The notes beneath the pieces were generated by a model. It worked only from the letters and a program-made list of their open reading frames with translations, ran no database searches and was not told where the DNA came from. Both the position numbers and the translations under genes were made by a program. From Burkholderia sp. NRF60-BP8 (GTDB lineage: Bacteria; Pseudomonadota; Gammaproteobacteria; Burkholderiales; Burkholderiaceae), in the NCBI RefSeq assembly GCF_001522585.2, contig NZ_CP013373.1, positions 1,736,001 through 1,800,000 on the forward strand: 64,000 nucleotides of DNA. Reading direction: 5' to 3'. Below, one piece after another: positions 53,178 through 61,719 of the stretch; the stretch's first letter is position 1; each line of letters opens with the position of its first letter.

Positions 53178-54359
53178 TCAGGCCCGCGCGACGTGCCGCA
53201 CCAGTTTTGGCGCAAACCCGGACGCGAGCACGAACAGCACGACACACAGGCACGCCATCGCGATCCATGCGGGCGTCAGGTCCGCGAGATGCTGGCGCAC
53301 GATGCCGGCCGCGAATGGAAACAAGCCGGCGATCAAATAGCCGACACCCTGCACGAACCCCGTTAGCGACGCGGCATCAGCCGGCGTCGCCGCATGGTCG
53401 ACCGTAACGATCAGCGACAGCGGAAACAGTGCGCCGATTCCCGCGCCAAGCAGCAGCGCGGCCGGCAGCGCGAGCGCATCGGGTGCGGCCAGCATCACCA
53501 GCAACCCGACGCATAGCGACGCGATCGCCGCATGCAGCGCGGGCCGGCGATCAGGCAGATGGTCGATCGTCGCGGAGATCGTCAGCCCCGCGACGACTTC
53601 CGCGAGCGTCACGCCGCCGAGCAGGCTGCCCGCCGCGGTCGGCGACCAGCCGAGCCGCATGTAGTACGGCGGCAGCCATGCGAGCACGAGCGTGTAGGCG
53701 CCCGTCGCGATGCCGAAGAACAGCGCGAGTCGCCAGGCGCGCGGCGAACGCGACGGCCGCGCGCCCGATCCGGATACCGGCCCGCCGGCCAACGCGTCGC
53801 CGCCACGGCTCGCCAGCGGCCACGCCAATGCGGCGAGCGCCGCCGGCAGCGCCCAGCCGGCGAGCGCGGCAAGCCAGCCCCAGCGCGCCGCCGCGAACGG
53901 CGCGACGACGCTCGCGAGCACCGCGCCGCCCATGATCGACGTCGAGTAGACGCCCATCGCACCGCCGATGCGCGTCGCGAAATGCGCCTTCACGAAGCCG
54001 GGCAACAGCGCCTGCACCATCGCGATTCCGACGCCCGCGCAGCACGCGCTCGCGAGCAGCAGCCATGCGTGCTGCGCGCCGACGCGCGATGCGCAAGCCA
54101 GTCCGATCAACGCGACGCCGAGCCACACGCCGCCCGCGATCCCGGCGATGCGCTGCAGGCGCCGCGCGCCCAGCGCGCCGAACCCCATCAGCAGGATCGG
54201 GATCGTCGTCAGCAGGCTCGCCGCGCCGTCGCCGATACCGGTCGTGCGCTGGATCATGTCGAGCAGCGGACCGATCGCGGCGAGCGCCGGCCGCAGGTTC
54301 AGCCCGACGAGCACGATCGCGGCGAGCCGCCATCCGGGGGAAGTGAAGCGATTCATCAT
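53178..54359 (-). CDS. MFS transporter, CynX/NimT-like
   Basis: Inner-membrane major facilitator of 393 residues with about twelve hydrophobic segments. The opening (GWRLAAIVLVGLNLRPALAA) and the GVGIAMVQALLPGFVKAHF and GAMGVYSTSIMGGA segments fit the CynX/NimT group (cyanate, 2-nitroimidazole and related exporters or importers). ATG 54359 has GGAG six bases upstream; a second ATG follows. Its upstream DNA is taken up by a tnpB element that begins about 15 bases before the start, so the native promoter may be displaced. A marR gene diverges beyond the element. Substrate unknown. Confidence 0.85.
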   Translation of the reverse strand: MMNRFTSPGWRLAAIVLVGLNLRPALAAIGPLLDMIQRTTGIGDGAASLLTTIPILLMGFGALGARRLQRIAGIAGGVWLGVALIGLACASRVGAQHAWLLLASACCAGVGIAMVQALLPGFVKAHFATRIGGAMGVYSTSIMGGAVLASVVAPFAAARWGWLAALAGWALPAALAALAWPLASRGGDALAGGPVSGSGARPSRSPRAWRLALFFGIATGAYTLVLAWLPPYYMRLGWSPTAAGSLLGGVTLAEVVAGLTISATIDHLPDRRPALHAAIASLCVGLLVMLAAPDALALPAALLLGAGIGALFPLSLIVTVDHAATPADAASLTGFVQGVGYLIAGLFPFAAGIVRQHLADLTPAWIAMACLCVVLFVLASGFAPKLVRHVARA

Positions 54360-54370
54360 CAGCTGCTCCG

Positions 54371-55518
54371 AGAAACCCCGCCATTGATGGCGGGAAAGAA
54401 AGGCGTACGGTTGACAGGCAGCTTCTTCCACAGGTTAGGATCACCTGCATGATCCTTGTCTACCGCTACCGGGTGAAGTCGCTCAACGGACTGCTTGGCA
54501 AGCAGAGCCGTGCGGTGAACTACGTCTGGAACTTCTGCAATGACACGCAGAAGCACGCGCTCAAGTGGAGCAAGAAGTGGCCGACGGGATTCGATCTGAA
54601 CGTGCTGACGACCGGCAGCAGCAAGGAACTCGGCATTCACTCCGGCACGATCAACGCGACGTGCGAGCAATATGCGAAATCGCGCAGTCAGCACCGTCGG
54701 CCCTACCTGCGCTATCGCGGCAGGAAATCGCTGGGCTGGGTGCCGCTGAAGGGGCGTGACCTGAAGCGCGAGGGCGACGCGTTCCGCTTTGCCGGCAACA
54801 CGTTTCGCGTGTTCAACAGCCGACCGCTTCCCGAAGGCAAGATCAAGGACGGGACCAACTTTGCGCAGGATGCACGCGGCAACTGGTTTCTCGACATCGT
54901 GATCGAGATGCCGGATGTGGAGGCCCGATCGATCCGCTCTGGTGTCGGCATCGATCTCGGCCTGAAAGACTTCGCCACACTTTCGACCGGCGAGAAACTG
55001 CCCAACGACCAATTCGGCAGACGCGCGGCGGAAAAGCTGGCGAAAGCCCAGCGAGCGCGAAAGCACAAGCGGCATATCGCGAAGCTGCACGCCAAGGTCG
55101 CGAATGCCCGTGCCGATTTCCAGCACAAGCTCGCGCTCGATCTGGTGCGGCGGTTCGATTACATCGCGGTCGGCAACGTATCTGCCGTCAAACTTGCCAG
55201 AACCAGGATGGCGAAGAGCGTCTACGACGCATCCTGGTCGTCCTTCCGAAACAAGCTCCGCTACAAAGCGATCGCGCACGGGGCCACGTACAAGGAAGTC
55301 GACGAAAGCGATTCGACCCAGTCCTGTTCGTCGTGCGGGTCGAAAGACAGCACGATGCGGCCGAAAGGTATCGCGGGACTGCGAGTAAGAGAATGGGCCT
55401 GCAGTGAATGTGGTGTCGTACATGATCGTGATATCAACGCTGCGCTGAACATTCTCCGATGCGGACGTGCATCGCCAGGTGTGGGAATCCCCTCCCTTTA
55501 GGGAGAGGAGGGCGTCAA
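54371..55518 (+). mobile_element. Solo tnpB element (IS200/IS605 superfamily, IS1341-like)
   Basis: Element of about 1.15 kb holding only tnpB. The left end carries a perfect hairpin: CCCGCCAT (54377-54384) and ATGGCGGG (54387-54394). The right end has CTCCC-TTTA-GGGAG (55492-55505) followed by a GGAGGGCGTCAA-type end, a form familiar from elements of this superfamily. No tnpA is present and the ends are not terminal inverted repeats, as expected. The exact boundaries are estimates. The right end should also contain the omegaRNA scaffold, with guide sequence from the flanking DNA. Confidence 0.82.
54449..55501 (+). CDS. tnpB: TnpB RNA-guided nuclease
   Basis: TnpB of 350 residues. RuvC-I aspartate D169 sits in GVGIDLGLKDF. 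The zinc ribbon is CSSCG (C293, C296) and CSECG (C318, C321). RuvC-III aspartate D328 is in VVHDRDINAALNIL. At the usual RuvC-II position the sequence is YIAVGNVSAVKLA, with no glutamate, while E286 in KEVDESDSTQSCS replaces the usual Pro near the zinc ribbon and may be a relocated catalytic residue. A TTGACA at 54411 and AGGA eight bases before the ATG drive it. The stop codon lies inside the right-end hairpin loop. It is full length with no frameshift, so possibly active. Confidence 0.88.
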   Translation: MILVYRYRVKSLNGLLGKQSRAVNYVWNFCNDTQKHALKWSKKWPTGFDLNVLTTGSSKELGIHSGTINATCEQYAKSRSQHRRPYLRYRGRKSLGWVPLKGRDLKREGDAFRFAGNTFRVFNSRPLPEGKIKDGTNFAQDARGNWFLDIVIEMPDVEARSIRSGVGIDLGLKDFATLSTGEKLPNDQFGRRAAEKLAKAQRARKHKRHIAKLHAKVANARADFQHKLALDLVRRFDYIAVGNVSAVKLARTRMAKSVYDASWSSFRNKLRYKAIAHGATYKEVDESDSTQSCSSCGSKDSTMRPKGIAGLRVREWACSECGVVHDRDINAALNILRCGRASPGVGIPSL

Positions 55519-55579
55519 TGCAAGCCCTCGATATCGGTGCGCGGCTGCCCGCGAGGCGTCGCGCGTTTTTCAGGTAAAG

Positions 55580-55625
55580 TATCTCGACATCAAGATAAAT
55601 GGTGATTTATCTCGACGTCAAGATA
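55580..55625. promoter_or_regulatory. Two tandem MarR-type operators
   Basis: Two 18-base near-palindromes of the form TATCTCGA-CN-TCAAGATA occur at 55580-55597 and 55608-55625, differing at one base and spaced 28 bases centre to centre. Each has eight-base arms with one mismatch. They lie 23 bases before the marR start and are probably bound by its product for autorepression, and formerly perhaps for control of the divergent MFS gene. Confidence 0.72.
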
Positions 55626-55647
55626 ACTGGCAAGCCGAGGAGGGTTA

Positions 55648-56163
55648 ATGGATCGAGCCGAGCATGCGCTCGCGCAATGGCGCGCCCAGCGTCCGGATCT
55701 CGACGCGACGTCGATGGTCGTGATGGGGCGGCTGCAGGAAGCCGCGCTCGTGATCGCGCGCGACCGTCTCAATCCGCTGTTCGCGCGCTACGGCATGCAG
55801 CCGGGCGAATTCGACGTGCTCGCGACGCTGCGGCGCAGCGGTGCGCCGTTCGCGCTGACGCCGACCGCGCTGTACGACGCGCTGATGATGTCGTCGGGCG
55901 GGATGACCGCGCGCATCGACCGGCTGCAGAAGGCCGGCTGGGTCGAGCGCCGGCCGAACCCGGCCGACGGGCGCGGCACGCTGGTCGCGCTGACCGACGC
56001 CGGGCGTGCGCTGATCGACGAAGCGGTGGTCGCGCACATCGACAACCAGCGCGATCTGCTGGCCGCGTTGTCGGCGGCGGAACAGGCGCAGTTGTCGGAA
56101 CTGTTGGGCAAGCTGCTGACCGGGCTGGAAAATCCTTCACCGGAAGCGCGCGGCGGAAAGTAG
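55648..56163 (+). CDS. MarR-family transcriptional regulator
   Basis: Regulator of 171 residues with the MarR winged helix: FDVLATLRRSGAPFALTPTALYDAL, shown by its core ALTPTALYDALMMSSGGMTARI, abbreviated here to TPTALYDALMMSSGGMT, then the beta-wing ERRPNPADGRGTLVALTDAG. The dimerising helices flank it. GAGGAGGG lies just upstream of the ATG. Tandem operator-like repeats precede it. Before the tnpB insertion it would have been divergent from the MFS gene, the usual regulator/exporter arrangement. The ligand is unknown. Confidence 0.9.
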   Translation: MDRAEHALAQWRAQRPDLDATSMVVMGRLQEAALVIARDRLNPLFARYGMQPGEFDVLATLRRSGAPFALTPTALYDALMMSSGGMTARIDRLQKAGWVERRPNPADGRGTLVALTDAGRALIDEAVVAHIDNQRDLLAALSAAEQAQLSELLGKLLTGLENPSPEARGGK

Positions 56164-56200
56164 CGCCGCCGGATGCGTGATGCCGGCGCACCGCGCGGGC

Positions 56201-56230
56201 AAAAAATGCCCGCCGCGCAATGCGGCGGGC
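56201..56230 (-). terminator. Intrinsic terminator of the GST gene
   Basis: On the - strand GCCCGCCGC pairs with GCGGCGGGC around a five-base loop (arms 56208-56216 and 56222-56230), followed after one base by six Ts (56206-56201). This is a textbook intrinsic terminator 55 bases after the GST stop, and it may also stop marR transcripts partially. Confidence 0.8.
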
Positions 56231-56284
56231 CTGGCTCGAGCAGCGCGCAGGCCGCACACGGCGAGCCCGCGCTGCTGCCTGGTC

Positions 56285-56989
56285 TTAATCGCGCGCCGGG
56301 ATATTGAGCCCGCGTGCGACGGCCGGCCGCGCAACGAACGCGTCGAGCGCCCGCTTGACGTGCCGGAATTCGCTGAAGCCGACCAGTTCGCCCGCCTCGT
56401 AGAAGCCGACCAGGTTGCGCACCCACGGGAAGATCGCGATGTCGGCGATCGTGTAGGAATCGCCCATCACCCACTGGCGGTTCGCGAGATGCGCGTCGAG
56501 CACGCCGAGCAGGCGTTTCGATTCGGCGACGTAGCGGTCGCGCGGGCGCTTGTCCTCATAATCGCGGCCGGCGAACTTGTGGAAGAAGCCGACCTGGCCG
56601 AACATCGGCCCGATGCCGCCCATCTGGAACATCACCCACTGGATCGTCTCGTAGCGGCCCGCGAGATCCTTCGGGATCAACTGGCCCGTCTTGTCCGCGA
56701 GATAGATCAGGATCGCGCCCGATTCGAACAGCGGCAGCGGCTGGCCGTCGGGGCCGTTCGGATCGATGATCGCGGGGATCTTGTTGTTCGGGTTCAGCGA
56801 CAGGAACTCGGGCGACATCTGGTCGTTCGTGTCGAAGCGCACGAGGTGCGGCTCGTACGGCAGGCCGGTTTCCTCGAGCATGATCGACACCTTGACGCCG
56901 TTCGGCGTCGGCAGCGAGTAGAGCTGGAGACGGTCGGGGTGCTGGGCCGGCCACTTGTGCGTGATCGGGAAGGCGGACAGATCGGGCAT
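56285..56989 (-). CDS. Glutathione S-transferase family, YfcG/YghU-like
   Basis: GST-fold protein of 234 residues. The N-terminal thioredoxin-like domain has LYSLPTPNGVKVSIMLEE, where T28 and N30 correspond to the glutathione/disulfide-binding residues of the Nu-class YfcG. It continues with NPNNKIPAIIDPNGP and LFESGAILIYLADKTG. The C-terminal helical domain includes GDSYTIADIAIFPWVRN. Nu-class enzymes act as disulfide reductases with weak classical transferase activity. It is monocistronic, with its own terminator. Confidence 0.88.
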   Translation of the reverse strand: MPDLSAFPITHKWPAQHPDRLQLYSLPTPNGVKVSIMLEETGLPYEPHLVRFDTNDQMSPEFLSLNPNNKIPAIIDPNGPDGQPLPLFESGAILIYLADKTGQLIPKDLAGRYETIQWVMFQMGGIGPMFGQVGFFHKFAGRDYEDKRPRDRYVAESKRLLGVLDAHLANRQWVMGDSYTIADIAIFPWVRNLVGFYEAGELVGFSEFRHVKRALDAFVARPAVARGLNIPARD

Positions 56990-57458
56990 GAAGGTTCGCT
57001 CGTCGAAGTGAATGATCCGCGCCCGCCCGTGCCGCCGCGCTCGCGCACGGTTCGCGGCGCGGCGGCGGGGCGGGGCGCGCCGAAAGCGCCCACTGTAGCC
57101 GATCCGGGAAATCGATGCAGGGGCCGGTCGGCCGCCGCCTGTTCGGCGTGATAGCCGCCTCGGTATCGCTCACGATGCCATGAGACACGACGAGCAACGC
57201 GTCTCCGTCGGCCGACGGACCGCATACGGCCCCGATACACGTTCGTCCTGCATCGAGATACGACGTCCTAACACGCGGCAGGAGCCGTTCCGCCAACCCG
57301 ACTCAATCGCGCGGCACGCGATTCGTCGACGAAACGGAAGCTTTTTGTCAGGGAAAGTCCCGCCCCGGATCCCGTGGTTTTTTGTTGACCGACATCGTAT
57401 AACGCCGTCATGATTTCCTGACAAGAAAGGTCCCATCCACCGACCGAAGTGAGGAGAC
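56990..57458. other. Divergent intergenic region, GST / ABC importer
   Basis: No gene is supported in these 469 bases. A perfect 16-base palindrome, TCCGTCGG/CCGACGGA, lies at 57204-57219. A TTGACC at 57385 and, on the - strand, TTGTCA/TATACG 17 bases apart (57422-57399) are possible promoter elements. GAGGAG at 57451 is the ribosome site of the solute-binding protein gene. Confidence 0.5.
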
Positions 57459-58625
57459 ATGAACACCACCCCGATCGCTCGCCGTGTCCGCCGGATCGCC
57501 CTCGCACTGGGCTTCGCGCTGTCGGCCGCCGCAGCCGTTGCCGCCCCCGTATCGCTGAACATCGTCGACGTCGCAGGCAACCTGCAGCTCACGCAGAAGG
57601 CCATCGAGGCGTTCAAGGAGAAGAATCCGAATCTCGTCGCGAACGTCACGTTCACGAACGCGCCCGCGCCGCAGTTGCCGGGCAAGATCAAGGCGATGCA
57701 GGCGGCGGGGCGCTCGGACATCGACCTCGTGCTGACGGGCACCGACGCGCTGGCCGCCGGCATCGAGCAGAACCTGTGGCAGAAACTTCTGCCCGACAAC
57801 GCGGCCGCCTTCCCCGGCGTACTCGACAAGTACGCGCCCGGCCCGCGCAAGATGCAGGATCTCGCGCAGGGCTTCGGCCTCGAGGTCACCTACATGCCGG
57901 CCGGCCCGCTGCTCGAATACAACCCGGCGAAGGTGAGCGCCCCGCCGAAGACGCCCGATCAACTGCTCGCCTGGTGCAAGGCGCACCCGAACAAGCTGAT
58001 CTATGCGCGCCCGGCAAACTCGGGCCCCGGCCGCACGTTCCTGATGGGGCTGCCGTACGTGCTCGGCGACAAGAATCCGCAGGACCCGATCAACGGCTGG
58101 GACAAGACCTGGGCGTTCCTGAAACAGTTGAACGACTGCGTGCCGTACTACCCGGGCGGCACGTCGGCGGTGATGAAGGAACTCGGCGAAGGCACGCGCG
58201 ACATGACCGTGACCGTCACCGGCTGGGACCTCAACCCGCGCGCGCTCGGCATCGTGCCGGCCGAATTCAGGATCCAGGCGTTCGACGACATGACGTGGGT
58301 CAACGACGCACACTACATGGTGATCCCGAAGGGCGTGCCGAAGGAAAAGCTCGACGTGCTGTTCAAGCTGATGAATTTCCTGCTCGAACCGGCGCAGCAG
58401 GCGATGACCTACGACGACGGGTACTTCTATCCGGGGCCGGCGGTGAAGGGCGTGACGCTCGAGATGGCGCCCGCGCACAGCCAGGAAGTCGTGCGCAAGT
58501 TCGGCCGTCCCGAATACGCGAAGCTGCTCGCCGATCGCCCGCACGTGCAGCCGCTCAGCGCGCAGGCGATGGTCGCCGCGTTCCAGAAGTGGGACCGCGA
58601 GATCGGTTCGCAGAAGTCGAAGTGA
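57459..58625 (+). CDS. ABC importer periplasmic solute-binding protein
   Basis: Periplasmic binding protein of 388 residues with a signal peptide (RRVRRIALALGFALSAAAAV, cleavage near VAA-PVS). The extracellular solute-binding type 1 pattern is visible: NIVDVAGNLQLTQKAIEAFKE and DIDLVLTGTDALAAGIEQ, and a C-terminal half ending in basic residues. It is the first gene of an ATPase and two-permease operon. The family covers spermidine/putrescine, iron(III), thiamine and phosphonate importers; the ligand is not decided by sequence reading. Confidence 0.85.
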   Translation: MNTTPIARRVRRIALALGFALSAAAAVAAPVSLNIVDVAGNLQLTQKAIEAFKEKNPNLVANVTFTNAPAPQLPGKIKAMQAAGRSDIDLVLTGTDALAAGIEQNLWQKLLPDNAAAFPGVLDKYAPGPRKMQDLAQGFGLEVTYMPAGPLLEYNPAKVSAPPKTPDQLLAWCKAHPNKLIYARPANSGPGRTFLMGLPYVLGDKNPQDPINGWDKTWAFLKQLNDCVPYYPGGTSAVMKELGEGTRDMTVTVTGWDLNPRALGIVPAEFRIQAFDDMTWVNDAHYMVIPKGVPKEKLDVLFKLMNFLLEPAQQAMTYDDGYFYPGPAVKGVTLEMAPAHSQEVVRKFGRPEYAKLLADRPHVQPLSAQAMVAAFQKWDREIGSQKSK

Positions 58626-58674
58626 CGGCTGAACCGGCGGGCGCCGCGGCGCCCGCGTCGATGGAGTTCGTGGA

Positions 58675-59754
58675 ATGAAGCACGGTTTCGAACGGCTGCG
58701 GCTCGACGGCGTGTGCCGCAGTTTCATCAATGCGCAAGGCGCACAGGTCGCCGCGCTGAACGGGCTCGACCTCGAGATCCGGCGCGGCGAGTTCATCGCG
58801 CTGCTCGGCCCGTCGGGCTGCGGCAAATCGACCGCGCTGAACTGCATCGCCGGCTTGCAGCCGCTCACGCGCGGCGGCATCTGGCTCGACGACACGCGCA
58901 TCGACGTACTGCCGCCCGAGCGTCGCGGCTTCGGGATGGTGTTCCAGAACTACGCGCTGTTTCCGCACATGTCGGTGCTCGACAACGTCGGCTTCGGCCT
59001 CAAGATGCGCGGCGTGCCGAAGCAGGAAATGCGGCGGCGCGCGCAGCAGGCGCTCGAGCTCGTGCAACTCGTCGGCCACGAAGGCAAGCTGCCCGGGCAA
59101 TTGTCGGGCGGGCAGCAGCAGCGCGTCGCGATCGCGCGCGCGATCGTGATCGAGCCGCCGCTCGTGCTGATGGACGAGCCGCTGTCGAATCTCGACACGA
59201 AACTGCGCATCGAGATGCGCGCGGAGATTCGCCGCATCCACACGCAGCTCGAACGCGCGACGATCTACGTCACGCACGATCAGGACGAAGCACTGTCGAT
59301 GGCCGACCGCATCGTCGTGATGAAGGAGGGCGTCGTGCAGCAGGTCGCGTCGCCGAAGGACGTGTACACGCGCCCGCACAACCTGCATGTCGCGCGCTTC
59401 ATGGGCTATCGCAACGTGCTGCCGTTTACGCTCGAAGGCATGGCCGGCGATCGCGTGAGCGTCGCGTCGGGCGGCGTGCGCCTCGCGGGCGTGCCGATGG
59501 CCGGCTTCGACGCGAAGGACGTCGTGGTCGCGCTGCGCCCCGACGACGTCGAGCGCGCGGAAGAAGGCGCCGACAATGCGTTCGACGCGACCGTCGAGAC
59601 CGTCGAGTACGGCGGGCGCGACTCGCTGATTCGCGCGATCACGCCGTTCGGCGCGATTTGGGCCCGTATGGCCGGCGAGTTCGCCGAAGGCGAACCGCTG
59701 CGGCTGCGCGTGGCGCCGGCCCGGACGCTGGTCTATCCGGGAGACGTGCAATGA
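58675..59754 (+). CDS. ABC importer ATP-binding protein
   Basis: ATPase of 359 residues of the PotA/MalK/FbpC type. Walker A GPSGCGKST near residue 45, Q-loop FQNYALFPHM, signature LSGGQQQRVAIARA, Walker B VLMDEPLSNLD, and switch histidine in VTHDQDEALSMADR are all intact. A C-terminal TOBE-like regulatory domain follows from about 240 (RNVLPFTLEGM onward). It energises the importer at the cytoplasmic face. It lies 49 bases after the binding-protein gene. Confidence 0.92.
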   Translation: MKHGFERLRLDGVCRSFINAQGAQVAALNGLDLEIRRGEFIALLGPSGCGKSTALNCIAGLQPLTRGGIWLDDTRIDVLPPERRGFGMVFQNYALFPHMSVLDNVGFGLKMRGVPKQEMRRRAQQALELVQLVGHEGKLPGQLSGGQQQRVAIARAIVIEPPLVLMDEPLSNLDTKLRIEMRAEIRRIHTQLERATIYVTHDQDEALSMADRIVVMKEGVVQQVASPKDVYTRPHNLHVARFMGYRNVLPFTLEGMAGDRVSVASGGVRLAGVPMAGFDAKDVVVALRPDDVERAEEGADNAFDATVETVEYGGRDSLIRAITPFGAIWARMAGEFAEGEPLRLRVAPARTLVYPGDVQ

Positions 59755-59803
59755 ACGGGCTGCGCAAAGTAGCATGCACGGCGGCATCTCGAGCGGAGGC
59801 CGC

Positions 59804-60676
59804 ATGAGCACGCTCGCGACCGGCAGCGCGCCGCGCGACGCGAAAGCGTGGCTCGTCACGCCGGCGCTCGCGTTCATCGCCGCGCTATTCATCTATCCGT
59901 TCGCGTACGGTCTCGTGCTGTCGTTCCAGCCGATGAACGGCGGCGGCGCGCTCGCGAACTACGTGCAGTTCTTCACCGACACCGCCATGTGGCCGACCGT
60001 GCTCGTCACGCTGAAGCTCGCGGTGCCGGCGACGCTGCTCAACGTCGGCATCGCGGTGCCCGTCGCGTTCGCGCTGCGCCGCAACTCGCCATACCAGAAG
60101 TTCGTCACGACGCTGCTCGTGATTCCCGTCACGCTCGGCACGGTGCTCGTCGCCGACGGAATGCTCACGTATTTCGGGCCGAACGGCTGGTTTCCGCAGG
60201 CGCTGCAGGGGCTGCACCTGTACACGGACGAAGTGCGCCTCACGCACAACTACTGGGGCGTGCTGCTGTCGCTGATCGTGTCGGGCTTTCCCTTCGCGTT
60301 CCTGCTGATGCTGTCGTACATCAGCGGCATCGACCCGACGCTCGCGCGCGCGGCCGCGACGCTCGGCGCGAACCCGTGGCAGCAGTTCCGGCAGATCTAC
60401 CTGCCGCTGCTCGTGCCGGGGCTCACGATGGCCGCGTGCCTGTCGTTCGTGCAGGCGTTCTCGGTATTTCCGTCGGCCGTGCTGCTCGGCGCGCCGGCCG
60501 GGCCGACACGCGTGATCTCGATCGCGGCGGCCGAAGCCGCGTTCGAGAGCTACGACTATTCGCTCGCGTCGGCGATTGCGATCGTGATGGGCTTCGTGCA
60601 GTTGCTGGTGGTCGCGTCGATGCTCGGCGCGCGCCGCTTCTTCTATACGGGCGCGGTGACGGGAGGCAAGGGCTGA
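59804..60676 (+). CDS. ABC importer permease, first
   Basis: Inner-membrane permease of 290 residues with about six hydrophobic segments and the binding-protein-dependent EAA loop (ARAAATLGANPWQQFRQIYL, where EAA reads RAAATLGA). ATG 59804 has GGAGG five bases upstream, and an in-frame start 30 bases earlier is less well placed. The stop overlaps the next permease's start by one base. It resembles PotB/ThiP-type permeases. Confidence 0.88.
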   Translation: MSTLATGSAPRDAKAWLVTPALAFIAALFIYPFAYGLVLSFQPMNGGGALANYVQFFTDTAMWPTVLVTLKLAVPATLLNVGIAVPVAFALRRNSPYQKFVTTLLVIPVTLGTVLVADGMLTYFGPNGWFPQALQGLHLYTDEVRLTHNYWGVLLSLIVSGFPFAFLLMLSYISGIDPTLARAAATLGANPWQQFRQIYLPLLVPGLTMAACLSFVQAFSVFPSAVLLGAPAGPTRVISIAAAEAAFESYDYSLASAIAIVMGFVQLLVVASMLGARRFFYTGAVTGGKG

Positions 60677-61599
60677 TGGCGACCGACGATCATGCCGCTC
60701 GCACGTGGCCGCCGAAGCACGATGCACCCGACGCGCGCCCCGTCGACACGGGAAAACCGCACAGGATGAGAAGCAATCTCGCCGGCCGCGCATGGAAGGC
60801 GCTCGTGTGGGCGCTGATGGCGTTCTTCCTGCTGAACGTGATGCTGCTGATCGCGACCGTCGCGGTGAATTCGGTCGCGACGCGCTGGTTCGGCACGCCG
60901 TTGCCGCAGGGCTTCACGCTGCACTGGTATGCGAAGGCGTGGGAAGACTTTCAGCTCGCGAGCGTGCTGTGGGTGACCGTCGAAGTGGTCGGCGCGGTCG
61001 TGCTGCTGTCGATCGCGCTCGGCGTGCCGGCCGCGTATGCGCTCGCGCGCGTGCAGTTTCGCGGCAAGCGCTTCGCGCTGCTGGCGTTCCTGCTGCCGCT
61101 GATGGTGCCGCCCGTCACCTACGGGATCCCGATGGCGACCGTGATGTACAAGATCGGGCTCGCGGGCACGCTGCCGGGCGTGATCCTCGCGAACCTCGTG
61201 CCGGCGCTGCCGTTCGTGATCCTCGTGATGACGCCGTTCATCGAGCAGATCGATCCGAATCTCGAAGCCGCCGCGCGCATCTTCGGCGCGAACACGTGGC
61301 GCTATTTCCGTTACGTGCTGCTGCCGCTGCTGGTGCCGGGCATGCTCGCGGCCGGGCTGCTCGTGCTGGTGCGCACGATCGGGATGTTCGAGCTGACGTT
61401 CTTCACCGCGGGCCCGAGCACGCAGACGCTCGTCGTCGCGCTGTATTACGCGGTGTTCTCGACCGGCGTGCGCGCGCCGCAGTCGATCGACGCGATGGCG
61501 ATGATCTACATGGCCATCACGCTCGTGTGGGTCGTGATCGCGCTGCAGTTCGTCAGTCCGACCCAGCTCGTGAGTCGCGTGAAGCAGGAGCGGCAGTAG
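60676..61599 (+). CDS. ABC importer permease, second
   Basis: Inner-membrane permease of 307 residues, PotC-like, with an extra hydrophilic N-terminus of about 40 residues before the first membrane helix. The EAA loop reads EAAARIFGANTWRYFRYVLL. Six membrane segments are apparent, with the family's VPPVTYGIPMATVMY region. Coupled to the first permease by a TGATG overlap, with GGGAGG just upstream. It completes the four-gene importer. Confidence 0.88.
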   Translation: MATDDHAARTWPPKHDAPDARPVDTGKPHRMRSNLAGRAWKALVWALMAFFLLNVMLLIATVAVNSVATRWFGTPLPQGFTLHWYAKAWEDFQLASVLWVTVEVVGAVVLLSIALGVPAAYALARVQFRGKRFALLAFLLPLMVPPVTYGIPMATVMYKIGLAGTLPGVILANLVPALPFVILVMTPFIEQIDPNLEAAARIFGANTWRYFRYVLLPLLVPGMLAAGLLVLVRTIGMFELTFFTAGPSTQTLVVALYYAVFSTGVRAPQSIDAMAMIYMAITLVWVVIALQFVSPTQLVSRVKQERQ

Positions 61600-61719
61600 G
61601 CGAGGGCGCCGTACGATCGCATGAAGCTGCCGGCAGCGTGCAATTGGTTACAAATGGATACCGCGCACGACACGCGGACGTTGCAGACTACGCGGCGTTC
61701 CCCCGATCGACGGATATCC

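Noticed and set aside
57399..57427. - strand promoter (TTGTCA-17-TATACG) upstream of the GST gene
   Set aside because: It lies more than 400 bases from the GST start and shares bases with the + strand promoter region; too weak to annotate as a separate feature.
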